64,000 bases of DNA from Camillea tinctor. Its lineage: Eukaryota; Ascomycota; Sordariomycetes; Xylariales; Xylariaceae. Shown one piece after another: positions 35,375 to 46,325 of the stretch. The translations under genes were made by a program, and so were the position numbers. A model generated the notes under the pieces. That model ran no database searches. It saw only the letters and a list, made by a program, of their open reading frames with translations, and was not told the origin of the DNA. Position 1 is the first letter of the stretch. Each line of letters opens with the position of its first letter. The stretch spans positions 1-64,000 of the forward strand of contig MU394078.1 of the NCBI GenBank assembly GCA_022578605.1, given 5' to 3'.

Positions 35375-37675
35375 ATGGTATCTCCACCCCATCGCACCAA
35401 TTTCCAAAGGACAGAGTTCAACGAAATGAGGAACCGTGCGACGTCAAAATTTCAACGTGGCGAATACAAAGATGCGAGGGAATGGTTTCGGGGGTGCGAA
35501 AAGTTTTTGAAGCCAGCGTCAGATGATGAACTACAAGAAGCGGATGTGAAACTCGCATCTATCCAGATCCGCATTTCTATCGCTGCCATTGATATGTATC
35601 TTCCTGAGGATCAGGCGTCGCAAATTGACTGGGCTAGCATCCGGGACGAGCTTAAAGAGGTTTCTGTAGAGGAAGAGTCCGCCAAATCTAGGGTTGTTAT
35701 TGATCTTGAGAGATGGTATGCCCTATCTCTTGTCTTCGGTGGTTATTACACCAGGGCAACCAAACAGCTTGAAGGGTTACTGCGAGAGACCGAGCTATTC
35801 GAAACTCTGGAATCAATGAATGCCGACGTTTCTAAACTTCAAGTATTGAGAGACCTTGCTCTCGCTAACGCACTTTCTGGGAAATTCAACGATGCTTGGA
35901 AAAAAATCGAGGAAGCAACCCAGTTAGCAGAAGAAAGTATGGCACGTTACAACATACCAATTTCCGCCCCTGAAACAGGGCCACAAAATGAGAGAGAACC
36001 CATCTCTTCAGCTGCAAGCAACGGGAGCTCGTACACACCTCTGCAGGTGAAGAGGTTGCTTGCTAAAAGGAATAGTGTCCTTTACACGGCCGGTATGATC
36101 GATTTTCTTTGGGGTGCTGACTACGAACATGCCCTAAAGAAAGTTGAAACTGCTTACGAGCGTTTCACGAGATCTCTGGGACCAAGGCACTTGCATACCC
36201 TTAAATCGGCCAGTTTGAGAATTATCTTACTGGCTTATAACAGCCGGTATCAGGAGAGTCTAGTTGCCTTTAATAAAACCTCTGAGTTGATGAAATCCGA
36301 ACTTGGAGAATCTCACCCGAAGACTTTGGAAACGGGTAGTTTCATAGTTGAGATACTCAACTCGCAATCTCGGTTCATAGAAAGCGTCGCAACTGCAAAG
36401 TCGTTGCATAAGACTGCGCGTATATCGCTTAGGGATTATCACCCTTTACGTGTGAGGTCAGACTCCCAACTAGCCCTCTCACATTTAGGAGCCGGCAATT
36501 ATCAGCAAGCTGTTTTGCAGCTAGAGGGTGTGGTAGAAGATTCAAAGAAGTGCTATGAGGAGTACGAACTCAACCCTAATACCTTATACTATCAATCTGA
36601 ACTAGCCCGAGTATACTGCAAATTAGGGAGAGTACGCGAAGCTAAAAAACTAGCTCTAGACGTCCTCAAAATGCAGACACATTTTTATCATGACTCTTTA
36701 ACGACATCGAAATGTGGTAGAGAAAAGAGTGAAGAAATTCTCAACAACATCCTCGAAGTTGGAAACTCAGTGCTCACTCGAATTCATCCCCGTATACTTT
36801 TCACAATGGAAGTCATAGCGTCTACGGAACTACAAAGTAGACCCTTTGACTACAACATCACCCGCAAAATCCTTTGGATAGTTTTCATTCAAAGACTACA
36901 CTCTCTTGGGCATCAACAAGCATCAACACTTACCTCAGCTTATAACTTAGCTGTTGTTTATGCAGTAGGAGCAGTAAATTTGACTAGCGACAATCTGGAA
37001 GATTTGAGAATTTCAAAGTTCTTCTTAGCGTACGTGTACTGTCAACGCGTAGCCCTCTTTGGTACCAACCACCCTGAAACAGAGTTCGCACGTCGCGAGC
37101 TCTTAAGTATAAAGTGTGCACAAGGTAAGTGGCAAGACTCCGATGATGCGTTTGTGAAAAGGGGGCTGCAATCTTACAAGAAAGTCTTTTCGTCAAACAA
37201 AAGTCGAATGTTTGAAGAAGCCGATATTACAACGGGTCTTGACCTATTCGAGGGGGAAATGTCAATTTCGGGAAAAGAGACTAATGTTGAACATATGTCA
37301 CGGGACATCCTGCGCTGGCATGAATTACACTTGGGTAAATACCACCCAGAAACCATGAGATCGCTCCTTTGGCTCTTCACTGTTCACCTCGGTTTTGACA
37401 CTCCCGTACTTGAGGATGTTTCGGATCAGCTTTTGAAACGATTGGAACACAAGTCCTTGAAGACCGAACGTCTAGTAGAGACTCTTGAAATGAAGGAGGG
37501 GATTGCGCTGATGTATCGTGAGAAAGGATTCAAGGAAAAGGCTAATGAAGTACTCCATGGCCTTGAGAAAGACTCCGAAGAACAACCAAGTCACGGAGAG
37601 CTTCACGAGGAGCTTCGAGATTCCCTGAAACAATTTCATGATGCCGTGTTAAAGATGTTGGCTGAACAAGACTAG
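35375..37675 (+). CDS. TPR-repeat protein, intronless
   Basis: A 766-residue helical protein. Several units match the kinesin-light-chain-like TPR class common in fungal NLR proteins: LGPRHLHTLKSASLRI, LGESHPKTLETG, LRDYHPLRVRSDSQLAL, FGTNHPETEFARREL and LGKYHPETMRSLLWL all have the spaced HP-x-T/L pattern. The clearest repeats are in the middle (about residues 255-400) and again at about 560-690. The N-terminus (FNEMRNRATSKFQRGEYKDAREWF) also looks TPR-like. There is no NACHT, NB-ARC, catalytic domain or transmembrane segment. The role is therefore probably as a scaffold, or as a relic or partner of an NLR-type receptor; this is inference. The start ATG at 35375 is the first in this frame, but an upstream exon is possible. 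Codon use is less GC-biased than in the metabolic genes nearby. Confidence 0.8.
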   Translation: MVSPPHRTNFQRTEFNEMRNRATSKFQRGEYKDAREWFRGCEKFLKPASDDELQEADVKLASIQIRISIAAIDMYLPEDQASQIDWASIRDELKEVSVEEESAKSRVVIDLERWYALSLVFGGYYTRATKQLEGLLRETELFETLESMNADVSKLQVLRDLALANALSGKFNDAWKKIEEATQLAEESMARYNIPISAPETGPQNEREPISSAASNGSSYTPLQVKRLLAKRNSVLYTAGMIDFLWGADYEHALKKVETAYERFTRSLGPRHLHTLKSASLRIILLAYNSRYQESLVAFNKTSELMKSELGESHPKTLETGSFIVEILNSQSRFIESVATAKSLHKTARISLRDYHPLRVRSDSQLALSHLGAGNYQQAVLQLEGVVEDSKKCYEEYELNPNTLYYQSELARVYCKLGRVREAKKLALDVLKMQTHFYHDSLTTSKCGREKSEEILNNILEVGNSVLTRIHPRILFTMEVIASTELQSRPFDYNITRKILWIVFIQRLHSLGHQQASTLTSAYNLAVVYAVGAVNLTSDNLEDLRISKFFLAYVYCQRVALFGTNHPETEFARRELLSIKCAQGKWQDSDDAFVKRGLQSYKKVFSSNKSRMFEEADITTGLDLFEGEMSISGKETNVEHMSRDILRWHELHLGKYHPETMRSLLWLFTVHLGFDTPVLEDVSDQLLKRLEHKSLKTERLVETLEMKEGIALMYREKGFKEKANEVLHGLEKDSEEQPSHGELHEELRDSLKQFHDAVLKMLAEQD

Positions 37676-40600
37676 ACAGTTTGACGTGGGAGGACAAAAA
37701 AAAGATGCCAAGTAGAACTTGAGGCTTATGACTGTTATGTATCATCCTGATGACGAGTTTATGAGTCTGTTGTCGATTTCTATACAATATTGTTCTATCT
37801 GTGCTTTACTTTCCTAGGTAGATATTCGAAACTGAATTTCTCCTGGTGTAAGACTTATGAGTAGGACGCTCAAGTCATATAGCGCACCGGGATTTACTTT
37901 CCTAACTACTTAGAACGAGCTCTCCCATAAAAAAGGTTGTTCAACACAATAACCCTAGTTTTTCACTCGTACCTCGTAAAAACGAGGCTGCGAGGGCGTA
38001 TACGTACTTACGTGCTACCTAAGTAAAGTTAGGGAGGCAATAAAAGGGATTTCGGTAGGAAAGGGGGAAATATTAAAGAGCATGGTATTTGGGGTGCAGA
38101 TGGAGATAACCATAGATCGTAAAAGGAAGCATAGAGCGATCACAGATTAGTTTTCTAGTCATTGCAATCCAGTTCTATACTCTTCATTCATTCAGTTTGT
38201 CAGCGATCCGTCGCCAATTTTGGTAGTCGGTGATGGAATCTTTCTTTTCGCCTACTTTCACCAACTAAATAGTATGATGGTTGGGTGTCGTCGACTAGGG
38301 ACTACAGTCCCTAGTTCCCCACAGCCTCACACACCTGAAGGTAAGGGGATTCCCCCTATTTCCAGTTCAATATAAATAATTAATAAATGCGTTTACACCA
38401 GTTTCCACCATAAACTACCGTATTACCATTAAACACCTTTATATTCATTGTATTTATTAAATGCAGAATATTAAAAGCATTCCTTTCTTTAAGATTCCAG
38501 ATCCTACATAAACACACCATGTTCCTCCTGAGAAAAACATGGGTTGTTACTGTGTATACATCAAGTTACCTTGGTATCTTAGACATAAAGTTGTCATTAC
38601 CTACTTCAATAACTGCTTAGGTACATAATCATACAAATTTATCCTCTGACTTGAGTATAAACACAACTAAGACTGATTTGAAGAATCTATAAAGTTTGTT
38701 GATTGTATTTTATCTATCGGATCGCTTCGACTTCATGCCAGAATGGCGTCCTTGACTTATATTCCCGACAATCTTCGGTGCTTAGACGTCTCCATAAATA
38801 CCTATTATTGGCCGTTAATTCCGCCATGCTTATTACTCCTTCCGAGTATCGGGGGATTACTACGCTTCCTCAAGCGCGGTGGGATGCAGCGACCCTCCAG
38901 TAAGGACCTGCAACATAGAGCTCTTCGCAGATTGTTGAATACTACCTTGGCATGCAACGGGCGTTTAGACGTAGGAATAAATTACCAAAAGAGGATGTCA
39001 TATTTTGATTTAAAAGCCGCACCCGTCTGACATGTGAACTTCAGATAACGTAAACCAATTGAACGTAGGCAACGTTAGTATCTACGCGGTCGATGATATA
39101 ATGAAATGCAGGTCTACATCAGAGAAGATTCTTTGTACATTTCAAATTGCTTCTCACCTGATTCTTGAAAGGTATTATAACCCACCCCCTATTTGACCCT
39201 GAGGTGTATACTTTCGCCTCCGGCCATCGAGATTAGTCTGCGGAAAGCCCTGTCGAATTAGTGACCAGAGGCAAACTAAATTACCATTGATTATACAAGT
39301 AGACGGGTTTCGCGACTACCTAGAGTGCTACGCATCAGGTATACATATAATTTTAACAAAATATGTGAGCCAACTTAACACTAGTAGCCAGCCCTTTGTA
39401 ACCCAGACATCATTTTCAAGGTCGCGATGATAGTCCTGCTTAGACATTTCCATCATCGTGTTTCTTTTGCCCACATACTTGACTAATCTAGGGAGTAGAA
39501 TGGATTAATGGCGAGCTATATAAAATAGCAAAGCTTATGAACCATGGTGATGGCGTTAATCACCTCAAGATCGATGTGATCAGATATTACAACCCTGGTC
39601 CCTCGGGTCGTACAGCACACCGTTATGCTGTCTGTCAGACTTTAGAGTGCAGCCTCATCGTTGGCTCAAGATGGGATGCCCTTGATCGTCCGCAAGCACC
39701 AACACCCCGAAATGGTGGGTACATGGTTCCCCCCCCTTCCCTTTTTTCCTTTTCTGGTGCTTGTAAATGAGCCTCTTGAGGTTTTGGGGGCTTACGGATC
39801 CCGCGCTGCCCACATTGAACAGTCGGGACAGAGAAGTTACGTGTAGACCAGACTAGAATGTCTAAACAATATTGAATACCTGGTAACAAATACCCAGGTA
39901 AACTAAGTGGGTGGGTTTATACTGAATTTTCGATTATGTATATTAAGAGGGATGAGCGAGTAGCGCCCTTCAGCTTAGCTCCGCGGTTTATAACAAATAG
40001 ATCTTGATATTGATATGGTATAATGTGGATATGGTATATTTGGTTGTTGTAGGAGAGATGGATGAAAGCTAGGTTACTGGTACTGCATCACTAACATTTG
40101 TAGTGCACCCCACCAATATCAAGTACATAGGTTGTATAAGAGTTCCACAATTAGGTAAAAAAAAAAAGAAAAGAAAAAAAATTGTAGGACCACTGGATCT
40201 TACTTTGTAAGAGGTCAAGTTGCCGCTTCGGACGGAGTAAAGCTCGGCGGTAAAAGAAGAAAGAGAAAAAGCAAAACCGCCCGGGGGAATAGACATCGTG
40301 TTATTTCCGTATTTCCGAATTGGCCTTATAAGTGGGACCCCGTTACGAGTCGTTGTTGGACCTGCGCTAGGCTAATAAGGTGGAGAGTTGAGTTGCGAAG
40401 AACTTAGAAGACAAGCCTAGTTGATGCTTCGTGAATGAAGAAGTGCAAGTTGCCTGATTAGTTGTTTATGGTAGTTTTAATCATGTAGTAGTATTGGGAA
40501 TTCCCGATTTCATTTATACAATGCCAAACTAGCTGCTTTCAATCTAAGTGAAACCCTACAAAGTACATGTAGTAGGATCGCAACCGGATCTTGAGAGTCA

Positions 40601-41551
40601 ATCTGTCTGTCAATAGGCAGGTGGATGTACGGTACTTCAACTAGTAGTACCACCACAGACCAGGGTAGACTCGAACCCGGGTCCGTAAGGTCGGATATGG
40701 GTGACCTATTAGAGTTACAACGATCTAAACCTGACATAACGACACACAACATTTAGGTATTTGACGGTCTCGGCGCGGTAAGGGTCCAGTTTAAAAAAAA
40801 CCTACCTCCTACCCTTTTAAAGTTCCTACGATTCTTGGCAGACCAAGGCAGACCAATCAGCTTATAGATAGGAACGTGTGAACAGGGTTTGAGTTATACA
40901 GAAAGTAACACCAACATGAAAGTGGCCCGTCGCCGAGATGCCCGAAATCTCCTTGAAAGCTGACGGGAGAAGAGTTTGACACTGGTAGTCTTCCCGCCCT
41001 CCTGATTCGACACGGCCTTTGGTTGGTCTTGCTTCTTTGCCTCTTTGTCTAAGATGCAGTCATCGACTAACATACATGTACCTAATCTATTCCCTTACAT
41101 ATATATACATTATATACATGCAAGAGCGGTATTACCTCACACCTTTCTCACCGCGCTAACTACGATGCTTACCACTTATACTCTACTTCCTCACCTGGAC
41201 TGATTCGGGGGTTGATTGACTTGGTCTTCTGTATCACTACGATATCTAATATGGATCCTTCAGTGGAGCCGGGGCGATGGTTCAAGATTAATAACGATGT
41301 TGTAATAGCTAAGTATGGATTACCCAGCATCGGACTTGACCTATATTTTTTTTTTGCTCCTTTATACTTAATTCCTCTCTGTCTGTACTTATAAGCCATT
41401 ACTTTGCCACCTCTACCCTACCTTCATATTTACTTACCTTTAACCTTACTTATCTACCACACGGAATATGCTTCCGCTCGAACTCGGGTGACAATAACAC
41501 TTTCTTTGTGCATCAAGAGCTCTTATACCTAAGTTATCTGAACTCTTGACC
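37676..41551. other. Gene-poor region of about 3.9 kb
   Basis: Only short frames. One of 95 codons begins at 38743 (+), unrecognised. A tRNA-like B-box (GGGTTCGAGTC on the minus strand near 40670-40680) occurs without a foldable cloverleaf. The right end is the pyrimidine-rich promoter of the MFS gene. Confidence 0.5.
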
Positions 41552-43241
41552 ATGGCCTCCGTGCACGAACTACCCGCTGCCGAGAAGGAACTTCCGGCGC
41601 TTATGAACGATGCCGGAAGCTCCGACGATACCCTCACCCCCCAGCGATCCCGCTCCGTAATCGAACACCTCACACCCCAACAATCCCGTGCCGAGTCGAT
41701 ATGGCCCGTCGCAAACATTTCTTTTCCGAGGGAAGTGCTCATGGTCATCACTGTCTGTATGGCCCAGCTATGCACTCGTAAGACAATCCTCTTCTCTTCT
41801 TTTCTCCTTTGTCCTTCTCTCTTTTGTTTCTCTTACACGGGATAATAAAACTTGAATACTAACAAGTCTGTTTTTTATAGAGGCTGCGTTTATGGAAACA
41901 TTGATGCTCCTACATGTCATCGGCGATACCTTCGGCGTCGCCAACCCGGGTCAGCTAGCATGGCTCGTAGCAGGCTACTCGCTCACCGTCGGCACCTTCA
42001 TTCTCTTCTCCGGCCGTCTCGGTGATGCCTTTGGCTACAAGCGCATGCTACTCATCGGCTTTTCTTGGTTTAGCGTGTGGTCCGTTGTCGCCGGCGTCAG
42101 CGCCTACTCGAACTTCGTCTTAGCCGTCTTCTCCCGCGTGCTTCAGGGTATCGGCCCAGCTCTGTGCCTGCCTAATGCGCTGGCCATCTTCGGTGCTGCA
42201 TATCCGCCGGGACATCGCAAGGCGATGGTGTTTGCCTTCTTCGGCGCTGTGGCGCCCATGGGTGGGGTTACCGGAGCCCTCGTAGGGACTAGCTTTGCCT
42301 TGCTCTGGTGGCCGTGGGCTATGTGGGCACTTGCTATTTGGCTCCTCATTCTGTCCGTAGCCGGTCACTTCATCATCCCGGACCTACCGCGTAAAGATCA
42401 CATATTCGAAGGCGAGTGGACTTGGAAGGAACTTAGTGACGAACTAGACCTCCCGGGTGCCTTTACCGGTATTGTTGCCCTTGTGCTCTTCAACTTTGCT
42501 TGGAATCAGGCGCCCATTGTTGGCTGGGGGACAGCTGAAGTCCTCGTACCGTTGGTAGTCGGCCTGGTGCTCTTTGGGGTGTTCGTCCTCATCGAGTTCC
42601 GATATGCCGCCAAGCCACTATTGCCTTTTGGCGCCGTCAACGCTGATGTTGCCTTTGTGCTCGGGGCCACAGTCTGCGGGTGGGCTACTTTCGGTATCTG
42701 GACCCTATACCTTGTCCAGATCTTGGAGCAGATACGGGGGACTCCCCCTTTGCTCACCGCGATTTACTTCCTCCCCTGCGTAGTCATGGGAGGTATAGCG
42801 GCTGTAGTCACAGGAAAACTTCTCGGCCCCTTCAAAGTGAAGCCGCCGGTCGTGATGACGCTCGCGCTCACGGCGTTCACGGTCGGAATTATTATAACCG
42901 CCACCCTGCCACCACACCAAATATACTGGGGACAGATTTTTGTTAGTACACTTATCATGCCCTTTGGAATGGATATGAGCTTTCCCGCCGCCACCCTTAT
43001 TCTCTCGAATGCGGTAAAGAGAGAGCACCAGGGCATCGGAGCAAGTCTCGTCAATACCGTGGTCAATTACGGTATCGCCCTAGGAGTGGGCTTTGCCGGC
43101 ACTGTCGAGGTTCACGTCAGCCATGGAGATGATCTCGCAGGTTATAGGGGCGCATTATATATGGGAGTTGGGACGGCGGGTCTCGGATTAGGAGTTTGCC
43201 TGATATTTCTGGCAAGGGAACACTTTTTGAGTAAAAAATAA
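41552..43241 (+). CDS. MFS transporter, DHA2/ammonium-permease-like type
   Basis: Two exons, 41552-41777 and 41881-43241. They are separated by a 103-nt intron (GTAAGA donor, TACTAAC branch, ATAG acceptor) that splits a Gln codon; 528 residues. A cytosolic N-terminus of about 60 residues precedes the membrane helices. Motif A between helices 2 and 3 is GRLGDAFGYKR (about 120-130). FSRVLQGIGPALCLPNALAIF and GALVGTSFALLWWPWAM follow in the order seen in 14-helix DHA2 proteins. The sequence strongly resembles the fungal group that includes low-affinity ammonium transporters (yeast AMF1/YOR378W type); many members are otherwise unassigned or annotated as drug pumps. Plasma membrane is likely. It converges with the aquaglyceroporin gene, 572 bp away. 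Confidence 0.9.
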
Positions 43242-43813
43242 GATACCGGATAGAAAATAGATAGGTACCAAGGGATAGAAGGATAGAATGGCTGGGAATG
43301 ATGTGTCGGCATATTATGATATACGAACAGGAATGAATAGGTACTCGGCGACAAACTTTACGAACTCTTCTAATATATATACCTAGGTATGTAGGGGTAT
43401 ATGCCTCGTTTCATGCTATCTTACTATTCCATGCACTGTACGTATCCAAGACAGCTGATCTAGGTTCACAATGATATATAATGCAGTGCATAAACACATA
43501 AGGCATTTTTACCAATGAATTACAAACAGAACTCCAGATGTTTATTCCAACCTGTAGTAGATTCCTCTTGTCACGTAACAATCTAATACCTAATGAGTTA
43601 TATAGCCTGAGCCCCAATCCTTTACCACAAGTCCTCATGATCATAACAATCGTACGCAAAATATTAGCTCTCCACAAACGGAGCACAACCTACTTACCGA
43701 TTTATATAAACTCCGACGGCAAATAAGAGAGAAAACAAACCATCCCCGAGCCAACGACCTCATAAGTAGATCTACATCCTTGAACACCCACCTCACGGAA
43801 GCTGTAATAGACC
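43242..43813. other. Convergent intergenic region
   Basis: Shared 3' flank of the transporter and aquaporin genes. It contains one ACCTAGGT octamer (43381-43388) and no supported coding region. Confidence 0.6.
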
Positions 43814-45060
43814 TCACACCACAGCCTCTTCGTCGTCGTGGTCCTTGTAGTCGCTAGACGGCCGGTTGATGGGCGAGTCCCGGCCCGCATAGATGGAAAC
43901 ATCGTACAAGAACGCACCGCACATCCCGCCCACGATAGAGGCAGCCCAAGGCGCCCAAAGGAAGTAATACGAGTCGTGGGTCCAGACCTTACTGCCGTAC
44001 CCCACGAGCCAAAGCGCGATGCGAGGGCCCGTGTCGCGGGCGCCATTCATAGCATAACCCGTGTTGACGCCGAGGGAGGAGCCGATGCCGAGGATGACGA
44101 GGAACAGGGCGAAGGGCTGGGTGCGGGGCGGCGGGGACATGTTGCCCTTGTCGGCGAGGGCGAAGATGAGCGCGACCAGCACGGCGGAGGCGAGGAACTC
44201 GGAGTAGAAGGCGGACAGGTAGGTGAGCTGGGCGGCGGGCAGGGTGAAGAAGAAGCCGGCGGTGGCGCGGGGGCCGGCGACAGTGCGCATGCCGTCGCCG
44301 CCCTCGAACAGCGAGATGCTGTGCACGTAGTTGGCGTACACGACGAGCGCGGCGCAGGCGGCCCCCAGCACCTGCGCGAGGATGAAGCCCGGCACCTTGC
44401 GCAGCGGGAACCCCCGGAACACGGCGAGCACCAGCGTCACCGTCGGGTTGCAGTGCCCGCCCGACACGCCGCCCGACATCCACACCGCGGCCGCGACGCC
44501 GACGGCCCACGCGAGGCGTCCGGAGAGGTGGTCCCCGTACGCGGCCACGGTGCGGTCCGACATCTCGGTGCGGCCGTGGTAGTGCAGGCCGACCTGGCAC
44601 TCGACGCCGGCGCCGAAGAGGATGATCATAAAAGCGCCCCAGAACTCGCTGTAAAAATTAGTTTTTTTGATCAACAGGGGGGAGCTTTTTTAAAAAAAAA
44701 AAAAAAAAGGCAAGGTGAAAAAAAAAAGATTTTAGACAAATAAAAAGAAAAGGGGGTGATTTCTTACGCAATCTCCTGTTTGCAGAGATGTCGGATGCTC
44801 GCCAGTAGATTTGGCTTACCGCCGGATTGACGTGCCCAACGCGCTTCGTGCAGTTCGGTCTCGTGGTCGGGCGCGATGGCCATGGCCGGGAGCTGAGGCT
44901 CGACCTCTTCCGGATCCGGATGGACGACCTGCAGAGAAGGGCGTCTCAATCTCGAGGGGATCAAGTTATCGCTCCGCCAGGAGGTGCCCGAGGCGGACCG
45001 ATGAGAGGCCCGCCCCTGGTTGTGTAGGAGCGGGCTGGTTTCGTGCGGTTCGTGAGACAT
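43814..45060 (-). CDS. Aquaglyceroporin (MIP channel) with altered NPA boxes
   Basis: Two exons, 45060-44768 and 44648-43814. The 118-nt intron contains a long T/A run and splits an Ala codon (donor GTAAGA, acceptor TACAG). The product is 375 residues. A cytosolic N-terminus of about 90 residues precedes six helices, starting EFWGAFMIILFGAG. The first half-helix box is NPT (165-167, in GGHCNPTVTL) and the second is NGA followed by RD (299-303, in GYAMNGARDTGPR) instead of the usual NPA pair. The Arg of the selectivity filter is kept. Spacing, loop sizes and the D-T-G-P-R tail of loop E place it among fungal aquaglyceroporins, so glycerol or other small solutes are likely. Substrate is inference. 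The GC content is very high and produces long antisense frames that are not genes. Confidence 0.9.
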
Positions 45061-46325
45061 CGTGTAAACAGTTTACCTTGGGTCGGTATGTTTACTTGCT
45101 CTATACCTGACCTATAAGGAGAGTCCCCAAGGTGAATGGTCACTGGTGCAAAAGTAAATGTTGGTGAAAGGGTGAGGTTGACGAAAGGAAAAGGAGAGAG
45201 AGGAGCAATGTCCACCAGGATTATTATCATTTTCTTATTTATCTCTGGCTATCGCGATTGATCGTCATCGCTACCGTGGTGGTGGTGGGCTCCTTGTTCC
45301 ACCATTTATGGGCCGTCTCCTCCAAGATCTACATACAACTACAGCTTCCCCTCCATTACCTTTCCTCCTAACATGGCCTCTTATCAACCTACAACACACG
45401 ATTCAGCCAACAATAAAAGGCACCGATTCCGCAATTCTTTTTTTGACCTTGTTCACCTGTTCACGGTGGTCAGGACCGTCAAGCTAGAGTGTCTATCACT
45501 TTTACAGAACGATTTAGTCTGACCCTCCTTTATGGGCCTTTTTTGCGCCGGCTTACGCAGACTTTTTGATTTGTTCTTGTTTCTGGTTAATTGGAACCGC
45601 CGTAACCCAGGATACGTTACAGCAGCGCTGTGTTATCTCTTCACATGAATGCACAATCCTGGTATTCTTGTCTGCAAGGACGACTGTTTATCTCAGTTAT
45701 TGGTCTAAAACATACATACCATCGTAAAGCTCATATATCGATCACATCCTACCTAGGTCCATTCGGGTTTTAGCATCAAGCCATGATTCATGTCCGCCCA
45801 CCTGTTGACTTCCTATGGGCTAATGTGAGCAGAATGGATTGTCTATCACCTTGACATGAGTATCGTCGCTCCCGCAGCTGATTGAGAAAACCCCCACTGA
45901 AAAAGCATGATTTGAACATATCAGGTAGCGGTGGAGAGAGAGAGAGGAAAGATCGTCGTCCTTTTGCAGCAACGGCTTTTGATGCTAGGCGTCGCTAACC
46001 AATATGCTAGGGGACACGCTATAACCTTGAAATTGTTTTTATCACATTGACCCATTGGCGCCTACATATATCCAAGACAGAGCCACATAGACTCATATAC
46101 AAGTTATAACCTATACGTATCACATAAAGAAACTGGGGGGAAACAAGCAAGGTTCAAAGTGCGATTAAGGAATTTTTGTAGGAACTTAAGAAACAAGACA
46201 ATTATTAACAGTTTCCAAAAACGAGCGCCCATCGCCAAATCCTCCCATTCAAACACCATCTCCAAGTCAATAAAAATCAATCGCGTATAGTATATAAAAT
46301 GTAACCTATGTAGGTCGAAGATCGA
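45061..46325. other. Intergenic region, promoter of the aquaporin gene
   Basis: About 1.3 kb, with an ACCTAGGT octamer at 45751-45758. No coding region supported. Confidence 0.55.

Noticed and set aside
40640..40745. tRNA-like sequence with a GGGTTCGAGTC B-box on the minus strand
   Set aside because: I could not fold a T arm, an acceptor stem or an anticodon arm; at best a degenerate tRNA or tRNA-derived relic.
43838..44743. A 301-codon plus-strand frame opposite the aquaporin
   Set aside because: It is the antisense shadow of a very GC-rich gene; the composition is Gly/Ala/Arg/Glu repeats without a fold, while the minus strand has clear MIP motifs.
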